NCBI GenBank assembly: GCA_044224925.1
Contig: JBGAJM010000002.1
Span: 248,001-312,000 of the forward strand
Direction: 5' to 3'
Length of the DNA: 64,000 nucleotides
Source of the DNA: Kapaibacterium sp044224925
GTDB lineage: Bacteria > Bacteroidota > Ignavibacteria > Kapaibacteriales > Kapaibacteriaceae
Shown here: piece by piece, positions 9,444-18,457 of the stretch
Position numbering within the stretch: the stretch's first letter is position 1
How the letters are laid out: each line of letters begins with the position of its first letter
Made by a program: the position numbers and the translations under genes
Notes under the pieces: model-generated
Seen by the model: only the letters and a program-made list of their open reading frames with translations
What the model was told of the DNA's origin: nothing
Databases searched by the model: none

Positions 9444-10748
9444 ATGCAAGAACTGCGAAAGTACAGAAGAAATGTTCTCCAGCATCGAGATGTGCTGTGG
9501 AATCTCTTGATCGTCGCATCAACGCTGTACGCTGCCCTTCGCATTCCCGCCGACATCGTGATCGGCGTCACGAACACAAGTTGGTTATTCGCCGCGCACC
9601 TCGGACTTACCATCATTTTCGTTCTCGACCCTGTCTTTCACTATCTCAGTGCTCGTAGAAAGGGGGATGGAGAAGTTCGCCAGTACGTTCGCACCTGGTT
9701 GGCCGTCGATATCCTTTCCGCCCTTCCACTCATCGTCCCCTTGCCTGCATCGTCATTGTTCCGATTGCTGACTTTGCTGAAGATCACACGGGTGACGGCA
9801 TTCATCAATCAATGGCGTCGACAATTGCTGCGCGCATCGAATTGGTTGCGTCTCGCCTACTTCGCCTACGGATTGATCGTGATCGTCCATATCACGGCAT
9901 GCGGCTGGGTGTGGATCCGCGACGTGCCAAAGGGCATCGACCCGCGTGATGCCTACTTGAAGGCCGTGTATTGGAGCGTGACCACATTGGCAACGGTGGG
10001 CTATGGCGATATCACACCCGAGACCAACGACGAGATGATCTATGCCATCGTTGCCATGATGATGGGCTTTGTACTGTATGGATACTTGATCGGCAACATC
10101 GCGGGCTTGCTCAACAACTTCGATCCGATCAAGCAAGAGCACGTGTCGAATCTCGACAAGCTGATGGCCTTCATGCGATATCGACGACTCCCTTCGACCA
10201 TGCAGCATCGTGTGCTGGACTACTACACCTATATGTGGCAACAGGGTGTTGGACTCGACGAGACGGCCATGTTGAACAGACTTCCCCCGGGCCTGCGCAC
10301 TGAAGTGTCGCTCTATCTGAAGCGTGACGTAATCGAACAGGTGCCCATCTTTCGCAATGCCAGCGAGGCCTTGAAGCGAGAGCTGGCCACCGCCTTGCAT
10401 CCGATCGTCGTCACTCCGGGAGAGAACGTGTTCAAGATCGGCGACAGTGCACGGAACATGTACTTCATCAGCAAGGGAAAGCTCGAAGTGCTCGATGAGA
10501 ACGAGCGAACGATCGGGTACCTACAGGAAGGCGAGTTCTTTGGCGAGATGGCGCTTCTTGCGAAGAGACGTCGCATGGGGACGGTCCGCGCTGCCGACTA
10601 CTGCGACCTCTACATCCTGGACTCTGCAATGTTCGACCACATCAACGAACACTACAAGGAGTTCAGCATCGAGCTGCAAGTGATCGTCGAACAACGGCTG
10701 GACGACCTCAAGAAGAACGACTTCAGTCGAACGCTGCACGCATCGTAG
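9444..10748 (+). CDS. Cyclic-nucleotide-gated potassium channel
   Basis: 434 residues. The N-terminal half has several membrane helices and a pore loop with the K+ selectivity filter in TLATVGYGDITP (about residues 182-193). The C-terminal half is a cyclic-nucleotide-binding domain: FFGEMALLAKRRRMGTVRA is the phosphate-binding cassette, with the conserved Glu and Arg. The layout resembles bacterial MloK1/SthK-type channels; the number of voltage-sensor helices cannot be settled by eye. It should conduct K+ when cAMP or cGMP binds. Divergent from the peptidase gene and tail-to-tail with asnS (3-base gap). Confidence 0.92.
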   Translation: MQELRKYRRNVLQHRDVLWNLLIVASTLYAALRIPADIVIGVTNTSWLFAAHLGLTIIFVLDPVFHYLSARRKGDGEVRQYVRTWLAVDILSALPLIVPLPASSLFRLLTLLKITRVTAFINQWRRQLLRASNWLRLAYFAYGLIVIVHITACGWVWIRDVPKGIDPRDAYLKAVYWSVTTLATVGYGDITPETNDEMIYAIVAMMMGFVLYGYLIGNIAGLLNNFDPIKQEHVSNLDKLMAFMRYRRLPSTMQHRVLDYYTYMWQQGVGLDETAMLNRLPPGLRTEVSLYLKRDVIEQVPIFRNASEALKRELATALHPIVVTPGENVFKIGDSARNMYFISKGKLEVLDENERTIGYLQEGEFFGEMALLAKRRRMGTVRAADYCDLYILDSAMFDHINEHYKEFSIELQVIVEQRLDDLKKNDFSRTLHAS

Positions 10749-10751
10749 GTC

Positions 10752-12104
10752 TTACGGCACGATGCGATAGATCATCCGTGGGAAGGGGATCACTTCGCGG
10801 ATGTGCTCTGCACCGGTGATCCACTTCACGGTGCGCTCCACACCAAGTCCGAAGCCGCTATGCGGTACCGAACCGAACTTGCGAAGGTCGAGATACCATT
10901 GGAAGGCCTCTTGCGGCAGGTTCTCGTGCAGGATGCGCTCGAGAAGCTGATCATGATCGTCTTCACGCTGTGATCCGCCGATGATCTCGCCGGCACCTTC
11001 CGGTGCAAGCATGTCCATGGCCAGCACCGTCTTCACGTTCTCGGGATCGCGCTTCATGTAGAAGGCCTTCACTTCGGTCGGATAGCGATGGATGATGCAG
11101 GGCTTGTCGAACTGCTGCATGATGGCCTCTTCCTGTGGCGCGCCAAAGTCTTCGCCCCACGGGAAGTCGATCTGGATCTCGGAACCATCTGCCTGCTTAC
11201 GGTTGAGTTTGATCTCGTTCTTGTTCAACCACTCGACGGCTTCGGTGTACGACATGCGATAGAACGGTCTGCGTACGGCCTCGAGCTTCGAGATATCCCG
11301 TCCGAGTGTGGCGAGCTCGCGCTGACAGGTCTTCAGCACGTATTGCACAATGTATTCCACAAGGTCTTCGGCAAGGTCCATGTCGTCGTTCAGATCGAAG
11401 TAGGCCATTTCCGGCTCCACCATCCAGAACTCCGTCAGGTGACGTCGGGTCTTCGACTTCTCTGCACGGAAGGTCGGTCCAAAGGTGTATACCTTGCCAA
11501 GGGCCATGGCACTGGCTTCTGCATACAACTGTCCGGATTGCGTAAGGTATGCCTTCCCCAAATCGAAGTACTCCGTTTCGAACAACGTCGACGTTCCCTC
11601 GCAAGCGTTCGGCGTGAAGATCGGTGAGTCCATCAGTCGGAATCCGTTGCCGTCGAAGAAGTCGCGAATGGCCTTGACCACTGCGCTCCGAACACGCATG
11701 ATGGCATGCTGACGTGCGCTGCGAAGCCATAGATGGCGGTGCTCCATGAGGAACTCCACACCGTGTTCCTTTGGCGTGATCGGATAATCCTTCGACACCT
11801 GCCACACGCGAACATCCGTCACATCGAGCTCCACTCCCGTTGGCGAGCGCTGCTCGGAACGAACGGTGCCCGTGATGGACACGGAAGATTCCTGTGACAA
11901 CGAGCCGGCCGCCGCGGCGATCTCTTCCGACACGTTGGGCTTGAACAGCACACATTGCACGGTGCCGCTTCCGTCGCGAAGCTTGATGAAGATCAGCTTG
12001 CCCTTTTCGGTCTTATCGTACACCCAACCGTTGAGTGTTACGGTCTCGCCAATGTGTGATTCGAGTTCTTCGATGGCCACGTAGCTTTTATAGCGCGATG
12101 TCAT
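10752..12104 (-). CDS. asnS: Asparaginyl-tRNA synthetase
   Basis: 450 residues from the ATG at 12104. An OB-fold anticodon-binding domain (VTLNGWVYDKTEKGKLIFI) is followed by a class II catalytic core: FRAEKSKTRRHLTEFWMVEP is motif 2 and GFGLGVERTVKW is motif 3. The choice of Asn over Asp specificity follows from overall match (EGTSTLFETEYF, EFWMVEPEMA). It charges tRNA-Asn in the cytoplasm. The upstream frame to 12149 lacks conserved sequence. It follows the beta-barrel gene by 69 bases on the same strand. Confidence 0.96.
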   Translation of the reverse strand: MTSRYKSYVAIEELESHIGETVTLNGWVYDKTEKGKLIFIKLRDGSGTVQCVLFKPNVSEEIAAAAGSLSQESSVSITGTVRSEQRSPTGVELDVTDVRVWQVSKDYPITPKEHGVEFLMEHRHLWLRSARQHAIMRVRSAVVKAIRDFFDGNGFRLMDSPIFTPNACEGTSTLFETEYFDLGKAYLTQSGQLYAEASAMALGKVYTFGPTFRAEKSKTRRHLTEFWMVEPEMAYFDLNDDMDLAEDLVEYIVQYVLKTCQRELATLGRDISKLEAVRRPFYRMSYTEAVEWLNKNEIKLNRKQADGSEIQIDFPWGEDFGAPQEEAIMQQFDKPCIIHRYPTEVKAFYMKRDPENVKTVLAMDMLAPEGAGEIIGGSQREDDHDQLLERILHENLPQEAFQWYLDLRKFGSVPHSGFGLGVERTVKWITGAEHIREVIPFPRMIYRIVP

Positions 12105-12173
12105 GAGGGGTCGTTCGGTGTTGAATGGAAGGTGACAATTTACGGACAAAGGGCGGAAGGGCTCTACGAGGAG

Positions 12174-12899
12174 CTATAGGAGCACCACGCCAAGGGAGAA
12201 ACTCACGAAGAGGTTCTGGACCGGATACTGGATCGTTCGAAACGAAGGGTCGAACACGGAATTGAGTCCATACGTGCATCGACCGTCCACAAAGACGTCG
12301 CGCCAGAGTGACCATTGCACGCCCGCTTGCAGGCCCACATCCCACTTCTGCATCTTCTCGGTGAAGGTCATGTCCTTCTGCACCACTTCCGGTCGGATGC
12401 CCACCGTACCAACGCCCGTGGCATACGTCCCCGTCGACACAAGGTAGCCCACATACGGTCCACCCATCACGTTCAGATCCGAGGCCGCCGTCCAGTGCAC
12501 CATGCACGGGAGTTGCAGATACGTGTTGCTGAACTGACCTGTGGAGAGGCCATTGAAGACGGTCTCGACCTCGAGGATCGTCTGCGAACCATCGGCTCCG
12601 GTGACCACCACGCGATCGATATACGGCTGATCGACAAGCGGTGCCGAGAACGTGGACGAGTACTTCGTGTAGACGAGCTCCAGTGCAAGGCCCCATCGTT
12701 CCGACAGCGAATCGCGCAACCACGCTCCGCCCACGAAGCCGGGAACCGGTGATCCAGTGGAGCCTTCGGGAATATGACCGATGGGGATCGGCGAGCCGAG
12801 GGCCGCACCAACACGCATTCCTGCCGTGAGCGACTGAGCTTCGGCACGAACGGTCAACACCAGAAGCGCGATCGCACAGATGGTCGCTGTTGTGCTCAC
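12174..12899 (-). CDS. Predicted outer-membrane beta-barrel protein
   Basis: 241 residues starting with GTG at 12899, with a signal peptide (ICAIALLVLTVRAEAQ). The mature protein alternates hydrophobic and polar residues in short strands (WGLALELVYTKYSS, LFVSFSLGVVLL) and ends in hydrophobic beta strands, as in PorT/OMP_b-brl type small barrels. The GTG overlaps the stop of the PCMD gene (GTGA, 12896-12899), showing translational coupling, so the two proteins may act together at the cell surface. No specific function can be assigned. Confidence 0.78.
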   Translation of the reverse strand: MSTTATICAIALLVLTVRAEAQSLTAGMRVGAALGSPIPIGHIPEGSTGSPVPGFVGGAWLRDSLSERWGLALELVYTKYSSTFSAPLVDQPYIDRVVVTGADGSQTILEVETVFNGLSTGQFSNTYLQLPCMVHWTAASDLNVMGGPYVGYLVSTGTYATGVGTVGIRPEVVQKDMTFTEKMQKWDVGLQAGVQWSLWRDVFVDGRCTYGLNSVFDPSFRTIQYPVQNLFVSFSLGVVLL

Positions 12900-13849
12900 G
12901 GAAGGATCGGTTGCATCTGCGTATGTCGGCGTGGCATACCACGCTCATCAACGCCGGTCACCGTGATGATATAGGCACCGGTGGACATGTTCCCCACCAA
13001 TGCCTCTGCCGTCTGTGCGTACGTACGATCGAGAACGTTGCATCCGCGAAGATCGCTCACCACAACGCGTTCAATGGTTCCCGACGTGGTGGCGAGTCGC
13101 ACGTCGTGTGCATTCGACACGATGGTGCACCATGCCTCCTTGCCGCCTTCCCATCCGTCGTGCACCGAGACCGCATCGTAGGAGAGCGAGACATCGTCGA
13201 CGGTGAGCACGGAGCCCTCATCACCTTTGAAGTTGCCGCCACCGGCGCTCGACGAGAAGACCATGGCCATGGTGTCGGGCACACTGCCCGGTTCGAGAAC
13301 AACGAAGGGGACGTTGAATTCCGTCCACGTATCGATCGCACCGCGTTGGGTACGAAACGCTTCGGCAATGAGCACGCGTTGCTTTGTGGTGTCGTTCCAG
13401 CGCCAGAGCCGCACGTAGAGCGATGCAGAGTCGTTCCCCGCCGGCGCATACTTGTACCAGCCGCGAAACGATGTGGGCATGGCCGTGAACGGAACACCAA
13501 GGCGTGCGCTCTCCACCGGCTTTGCAAGATTCAGTTTGAACGTGCCGGTGAACAATGAACCCGAGGCGATCTGTCCGAAGACCTTCCGCGTGGTGAGCTT
13601 TGCGGCATACGTACCTCGGTGTGCATCGGTGGTCTTCTCGAGGACGGGATCGGCACCGGCTGCCACGTGGATCACGCCATTGCCGGACGACCACACGCCG
13701 CCCGACGGTTCTTCGTAGTCCTTATAGGCGCCCGAGCCCTTGACCAACGTCCACTCCTCGAAATCGGCATTCGGCACTTGTTGTGCTCGAAGACCCACAG
13801 AGAACACGATGGCGACGACGACAATGAACAGACGGTCAATGATTTGCAT
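12896..13849 (-). CDS. PCMD domain secreted protein with T9SS-like C-terminus
   Basis: 317 residues: signal peptide (residues 1-22, ending LRAQQ), then a region typical of the putative carbohydrate metabolism domain (PCMD): VPNADFEEW at the start, FRGWYKYAP in the middle and VLTVDDVSLSYD at the end. The last ~70 residues resemble a T9SS sorting domain (LRGCNVLDRT, STGAYIITVTG). Related Bacteroidota proteins are surface or periplasmic and often linked to glycan use, but activity is unproven. First gene of a coupled pair with the barrel protein. Confidence 0.82.
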   Translation of the reverse strand: MQIIDRLFIVVVAIVFSVGLRAQQVPNADFEEWTLVKGSGAYKDYEEPSGGVWSSGNGVIHVAAGADPVLEKTTDAHRGTYAAKLTTRKVFGQIASGSLFTGTFKLNLAKPVESARLGVPFTAMPTSFRGWYKYAPAGNDSASLYVRLWRWNDTTKQRVLIAEAFRTQRGAIDTWTEFNVPFVVLEPGSVPDTMAMVFSSSAGGGNFKGDEGSVLTVDDVSLSYDAVSVHDGWEGGKEAWCTIVSNAHDVRLATTSGTIERVVVSDLRGCNVLDRTYAQTAEALVGNMSTGAYIITVTGVDERGMPRRHTQMQPILP

Positions 13850-14024
13850 GAGACTTCCTGCAGTGAGTTCGTAGAAAATCGGGAATTTTAAGAATCGCCG
13901 ATCCTACGGAGCTTCTAAATCGTCTAAATGCCTAGAAAGTATCGACTTGATACATTACCCCACCCGCTTTCTACCCGATTACAGTGTGTAAGGCAACTTG
14001 TCACGGCCCTGGGGCCCTCGCGCC

Positions 14025-14060
14025 CACCGGACTCTATTGTCCGGTGCAAGGGGGTTTTTT
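14025..14060 (+). terminator. Rho-independent terminator
   Basis: CACCGGAC (14025-14032) pairs perfectly with GTCCGGTG (14039-14046) around a 6-base loop, followed by CAAGGGGG and six T (14055-14060). No coding gene reads into it from the left on the plus strand, since the upstream neighbour is on the minus strand. It could therefore end an unannotated short transcript from about 13.9-14.0 kb. Confidence 0.7.
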
Positions 14061-14517
14061 AGTTCGGTGCTTCCACTACTGTGGGCGAGTTTTGGAGAAA
14101 TTACGCCTACCGAGACGTCGAAGGTTATTACGATCCGGATAGCATCGCAATGCTCGGCTAATATGTCGAGCAGGTCTTAGAAACACCGCTTATGATTCTT
14201 TGGTCTGAGCGCGACACTCATAGTGCAAGGCAATGCATGAATGGAGTTCGCAGCAAATCGTATTCTCAGAAACGACGATGTCTTACGTAGCGCTCTCTTT
14301 AGACGAAGTGCAGGAATTGCCATGTAACAAATGCGCAGCAGGAGAGTGCACTTAAGTGCGGCCTAGAGCTTTATGTGTGGCCTCTGTCCTTGCATCAATC
14401 GAAAGAGCTAGATGCGTTCCATCCAATAACACCGTGTAACAGTGCGGCTGCCAATGAAATCAATAGCCATGACTATTCATAGAGCTTTGTATCAATGATA
14501 CTAGAAGCGATAGAGAT

Positions 14518-14542
14518 GCATATAGCAATAGTTGCTATATGC
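14518..14542. promoter_or_regulatory. Perfect stem-loop 30 bases upstream of the Cys-rich gene
   Basis: GCATATAGCAA (14518-14528) and TTGCTATATGC (14532-14542) form an 11-bp perfect inverted repeat with a 3-base loop (TAG). It sits between the intergenic region and the GGAG ribosome-binding site of the next gene (start 14572). Position and symmetry fit either an operator for a dimeric regulator or an RNA hairpin in the leader; the AT-rich stem and lack of a T run argue against a terminator. Confidence 0.45.
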
Positions 14543-14571
14543 GAGTGTTTCATTAACATGTTGGAGATAGT

Positions 14572-15240
14572 ATGAATAGCTTTACTGCCAGCCTCGTGCG
14601 GGCGCTTGTCGTTTGTTGTGCAATGTTATCACTCGGGTTTAGTCCCGGTAACGCACAGTATGAAAATTGTCCATGCATAGGTAGCGAAACTACCTATCTG
14701 ATGAATCTTTGCATTAACGGGGTCACCTGTGAGTATAGCGTGACAATGTGCCGGCAAACTTACAGTCCTGGTTCTGCTACTGCGCCTTGTGCCAGCGTTG
14801 CTTGGAATATCGACTCGTACATTCAGATCAAGAAGATCTGCAGAACGGCAAATTCTTGCTTTCCTCTTGTGACTGATGTCGAAGTCCTAATCACTGCGAT
14901 AATGTGCGAGCTTAACCCCATTGGAAAGGACTTCTTTAATGTGAAATCTGCGATACCAGATTGCGATCCAGTAAATGGCACCAAGTGGTATAGTATGGTT
15001 GTCGCCACCCCGTATTGCATGAAGTATCTCCCTGCTTCTGAATGCTACGTCAGTTGCAATACAGGTACATGCTGTCTTAAGCATTACGCATTCTGCAAAG
15101 ATGCAGCAACGGGCGTATACAATTATACAACTCGTACATGCGACGATCCAGCAACAGATTGTCCAGTTGGAACGAATTTCCCCCTTTGTCAAAGGGCTTG
15201 TCCTACATGGAATCCAAACGATTGTCCAACCTGTAACTAG
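14572..15240 (+). CDS. Secreted cysteine-rich protein of unknown function
   Basis: 222 residues with a signal peptide (ALVVCCAMLSLGFSPGNAQ). The predicted mature part has about 22 cysteines, in clusters such as NCPCIG, TGTCCLKHYAFC and NDCPTCN, an exceptional density that suggests a disulfide-stabilised secreted protein. No known family is recognised, and there is no T9SS domain. The ATG at 14572 follows TTGGAGATAGT. AT-rich codon use differs from the housekeeping genes around, matching the next gene, so both may be recently acquired. A perfect hairpin follows the stop. Confidence 0.75.
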   Translation: MNSFTASLVRALVVCCAMLSLGFSPGNAQYENCPCIGSETTYLMNLCINGVTCEYSVTMCRQTYSPGSATAPCASVAWNIDSYIQIKKICRTANSCFPLVTDVEVLITAIMCELNPIGKDFFNVKSAIPDCDPVNGTKWYSMVVATPYCMKYLPASECYVSCNTGTCCLKHYAFCKDAATGVYNYTTRTCDDPATDCPVGTNFPLCQRACPTWNPNDCPTCN

Positions 15241-15255
15241 TACGACGTAAACAAT

Positions 15256-15292
15256 GCCGTAATACAGTTGTATCTTGCAACTGTATTACGGC
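15256..15292 (+). terminator. Long perfect hairpin after the Cys-rich gene
   Basis: A 15-bp perfect inverted repeat: GCCGTAATACAGTTG at 15256-15270 pairs with 15278-15292, with a 7-base loop. It starts 16 bases after the stop codon at 15240 and lies before the next gene on the same strand. The T run after the stem is weak (CATTTAAA), so it may terminate inefficiently or stabilise the 3' end. Confidence 0.6.
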
Positions 15293-15330
15293 CATTTAAA
15301 CTAGCAGTGTTCATTTTTCTAAGTTCCCAC

Positions 15331-17796
15331 ATGATTAGAGCTATTGTCTTATTCGTGGCACTTCTGGCCATTAGCTCCTACGGCTTACATGCTCAATTCT
15401 TCAGCCGGAACGCTAATCCTAGACGAATACCATACGTTGAAGCAACATATGTCAAGTTTCCGATGCGCACGACTTTGCTTGCGCGCAATCGACAAGAGGA
15501 TTCGGTCATCTACGCAACCTTTGGTGATCAGCTTTGGTGGTCACTTGATCAAGGCAAGAGCTGGAGCCGTATCAACAATAAGGACAATGCATCTCTACTT
15601 ATTAATGCGTCATTGACTTTCGGTCAAAAAGATAAGCATCTAGTTTGCGATCAAATGCTGACAAACTACCCAATATCAGTTTATCGACTTGAAGATGACT
15701 CCTTATCACTCGTTAGTTTTCCAATGCACATCAGAAAGCCTGGAAAGATTCCTCAAGGCGGATTCCTCAGTACATCGAGATTAAGAGTTGCCTTTTTGGA
15801 CGATGACTCAATTGATGTTGAATGGCCGGGGAATACTACTTGGGAGTCTTTCCCTTTCTTGATCGAAGAAGTAAGCTACGCGCCAGATCGAATGTACTAT
15901 GCCTCAGATTCGGCAATTGGAATTCTCTTAACTGATACAACTACCGTACTTATATGTGCAGACACGAGAGTTCCGTTGGTCCTTCATCATCAGAAAGGAA
16001 TTCGTCAGATAGGGAAGATCACCGATTCACTGTTACTTGCTTGGAGAACTGTAAGTAGCAATTCATCAACGCTCTTGCTTTCCAAAGACGGTGGTAGTAC
16101 ATGGGAAACACTATGTGGACTTGTTGGTGAACGGGCTCGTTTTACGTGGCTGAAGAACTTCCCTCGCATTCTTGTCACGACCAGCTTAGGATTCAATTAC
16201 CTCGTCGATCATAAAGCATTCAATGTTGATAGTATTGGTCGTGCATTCAACTCTCAGGAACTGGACTCCACATTGATTGGGAATCGTGCCTACATGATCC
16301 TCTCAGCGAGGTTGCCCGCTGACACATTTGTGACTGTACAGACGAACACGTTGCGCCCAATTGAATTGGTAGCACTATCCGATAGGAACTTAGTTGCGAA
16401 TTCGCTTCACAGCATGTTTTACAGTGTCGATGGTGGGCACTCATGGACTTTCCCGTTCTTCGATGACTCTTGCTACAATGTTTCGAGCGTTCGCGGCCCT
16501 GGTGTGTCCGCTGCCATGCCTACAAGATTGCAAGCCAACGGAGACCGTGAGGTGATTGGATACTATCTTGATGCTGGCGCAATTGTAAAACACTTACCTA
16601 CGACAGATTTATACGTCAGTGGTGTGCAGGCTGCCAATTCTCGCAGTTCGGACTTTAGTGACCCAGAGACTGTGAAGTATGGATTGGGAGTTGTAGATGT
16701 AAGGGGCATCGATTATACCTATGAGTCTGGAGACGTACTTGGAGCTCAGATGCAAGGAAGAGACGTGATCTTTGACTATTCAGATGCAACGCCCAAGGGA
16801 CAATCGATGTACTTCATTGATTCACGTGGACTCGTAGTGTTTTCTGACTCGATGTACATTTCTCGGGATACAGGACGCACTTGGCATGCCGTACGCACAC
16901 TGCTTCCTACTTATGATGCGTCAATCGTCTCGGTATCGTCATTCATCACAACCGATGCAAATGTCTGGTATACTGGGCATCGCGGATACTCTTACGCTGA
17001 TGCAGACTCGACCGTTGTTGTTACTGGTGGTATATACTCTTCCGCGGACTCAGGTCTGAATTGGAAGCAGGCTGTGATCGACGTGGATTTCAACCCCTAC
17101 GTTTGGCAAGTGTTGTCACTGAAGTCTGGAACTATACTCGCCTCAATCGGGAACATTGTAGGTGAGGTAGGACTGACGAGATTAACAGAAAAAGGGCATT
17201 ACCTTGCGCGGTCGACCGATGGCGGGAGAACATTCGCAAGAGTGGCAACCATAGAAGAGAGAGATCATCCTGCAAGTGGCTTAGGACACAGGATTGTTGA
17301 AGCTGCTAACGGAACAGTGTTTGCAATTGGTCAGGACGTTATACTTCAGAGTCGTAGCGATGGATCGACATGGGATACGGTATACGTTGGAAATAGTCTC
17401 AATGGCTTTTTTACTGACCTCGTCGCTCCTTCAGATACGTGTATTTGGTTGGGCTCGAACGAAGGACTAGTAAAACTGACAAGGTCACCGATCATGGGGG
17501 TTGATGTCGAGACAAAGTACACCTTCACTTCGCTTTGGGCGTATCCAACACCAACGAAAGATCAGCTTTCTATACGCATAAACAACATGAGTGCGAGTGG
17601 CTCACACTTGATGCAATTGCGACTGTACTCACTCGTTGGCGAAACTGTTCTTGATTTGTCGAAGCAACTGTTAAGTATTCATGGCTCTTCAGGCGTACTG
17701 ATGGTAAGTACGAGTGATATTCAACCGGGAATCTATATGCTTGTGTTGACTGGACAAGGAGTTCGAGAGTATCAGAAGATTGCAATCTCTCATTAG
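15331..17796 (+). CDS. BNR/Asp-box repeat secreted protein with T9SS sorting domain
   Basis: 821 residues from the ATG at 15331, which starts a signal peptide (MIRAIVLFVALLAISSYG). The body carries repeated Asp-box motifs: SLDQGKSW, SKDGGSTWE, SVDGGHSW, SRDTGRTW, SADSGLNW, STDGGRTF and SRSDGSTWD, which predict a sialidase/sortilin-like beta-propeller. The last ~90 residues (from about AYPTPTKDQLSI to EYQKIAISH) are a T9SS sorting domain. Likely surface-exposed and possibly binding or sensing, since no catalytic residues are evident. AT-rich like the preceding gene. Confidence 0.87.
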   Translation: MIRAIVLFVALLAISSYGLHAQFFSRNANPRRIPYVEATYVKFPMRTTLLARNRQEDSVIYATFGDQLWWSLDQGKSWSRINNKDNASLLINASLTFGQKDKHLVCDQMLTNYPISVYRLEDDSLSLVSFPMHIRKPGKIPQGGFLSTSRLRVAFLDDDSIDVEWPGNTTWESFPFLIEEVSYAPDRMYYASDSAIGILLTDTTTVLICADTRVPLVLHHQKGIRQIGKITDSLLLAWRTVSSNSSTLLLSKDGGSTWETLCGLVGERARFTWLKNFPRILVTTSLGFNYLVDHKAFNVDSIGRAFNSQELDSTLIGNRAYMILSARLPADTFVTVQTNTLRPIELVALSDRNLVANSLHSMFYSVDGGHSWTFPFFDDSCYNVSSVRGPGVSAAMPTRLQANGDREVIGYYLDAGAIVKHLPTTDLYVSGVQAANSRSSDFSDPETVKYGLGVVDVRGIDYTYESGDVLGAQMQGRDVIFDYSDATPKGQSMYFIDSRGLVVFSDSMYISRDTGRTWHAVRTLLPTYDASIVSVSSFITTDANVWYTGHRGYSYADADSTVVVTGGIYSSADSGLNWKQAVIDVDFNPYVWQVLSLKSGTILASIGNIVGEVGLTRLTEKGHYLARSTDGGRTFARVATIEERDHPASGLGHRIVEAANGTVFAIGQDVILQSRSDGSTWDTVYVGNSLNGFFTDLVAPSDTCIWLGSNEGLVKLTRSPIMGVDVETKYTFTSLWAYPTPTKDQLSIRINNMSASGSHLMQLRLYSLVGETVLDLSKQLLSIHGSSGVLMVSTSDIQPGIYMLVLTGQGVREYQKIAISH

Positions 17797-18457
17797 TGAA
17801 TCGCTACAGGAGAATTGGAGTAAAGTCCCAGTCTTTGTGAGTGTACATCAATCGTTTTCCGCGTTTCCTGTTTCCTGCTTTGTCGGCATTGTGAATGTTG
17901 GAACGGGGTTGCTCTTGTTTCAAGAAACACGTACACGCAAACGAACTGGCAGAACAAGAACGGTTCAACAACTTAACGGAACTTTCATACGTTGGTTCGG
18001 ACCTAGCCGATACCCCGACCAGTATAGGGAGCTCCGCCGTTGACAAGTGCCCTATTCGTTGTGACGCCTCCAGACTGAGGGTCTCGATCACCTTCTCAAT
18101 CTGCCAAAGTGTAAGCGTGCCATTCGCCGCCGTCTATCCATGTGCCAACATCAGTGATCTCGCAGGACTGCTGCGCTTTGCCTGCGCGTCGCCCTGATTT
18201 GCGGAGTTCGTTCGCAACGATGGGATGTTCACTCAATAGGCGAGCTTTTGCTCCCCATGTTGCTACTTTTGCAAATGCGTTTGCAATGATCGTACCCTCT
18301 ATGTTTGTTGATGTGTCATCACAACCGTGATGCTCTGATACTAACACACCGCTTACGGTACGCCTTGCCAAGGGTGCCACACCCGACGAAACCCGCATGA
18401 ACACTAGCTCTTAGATTTTCATGCGTACCGTCCGCAACTCATCGGGAATTTTGCGAC
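17797..18457. other. Region without a convincing gene, possibly holding a decayed gene
   Basis: About 660 bases. Two minus-strand open frames in different phases (18096-18404, 102 codons; 17804-18091, 95 codons) run end to end. The first contains protein-like stretches (AFAKVATWGAKARLLSEHP, DVGTWIDGGEWHAYTLAD), the second EKVIETLSLEASQRIG if read through upstream. This could be one minus-strand gene broken by a frameshift, but I recognise no family. It forms the right edge of the AT-richer island. Confidence 0.35.

Larger units (their letters stand above)
13850..14571. other. Intergenic region at the left edge of an AT-richer island
   Basis: About 720 bases without a convincing gene; short open frames here have no protein-like features. 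It contains a strong terminator hairpin near 14025-14060, a 12-bp perfect palindrome GCACTTAAGTGC near 14350, and an 11-bp stem-loop just before the next gene. Base composition becomes AT-richer from about 14.1 kb, marking the change from the PCMD operon to the island. Confidence 0.6.

Noticed and set aside
13998..14180. Short open frame across the terminator near 14.0 kb
   Set aside because: It runs through the terminator hairpin and T run, and has no ribosome-binding site or protein-like features.
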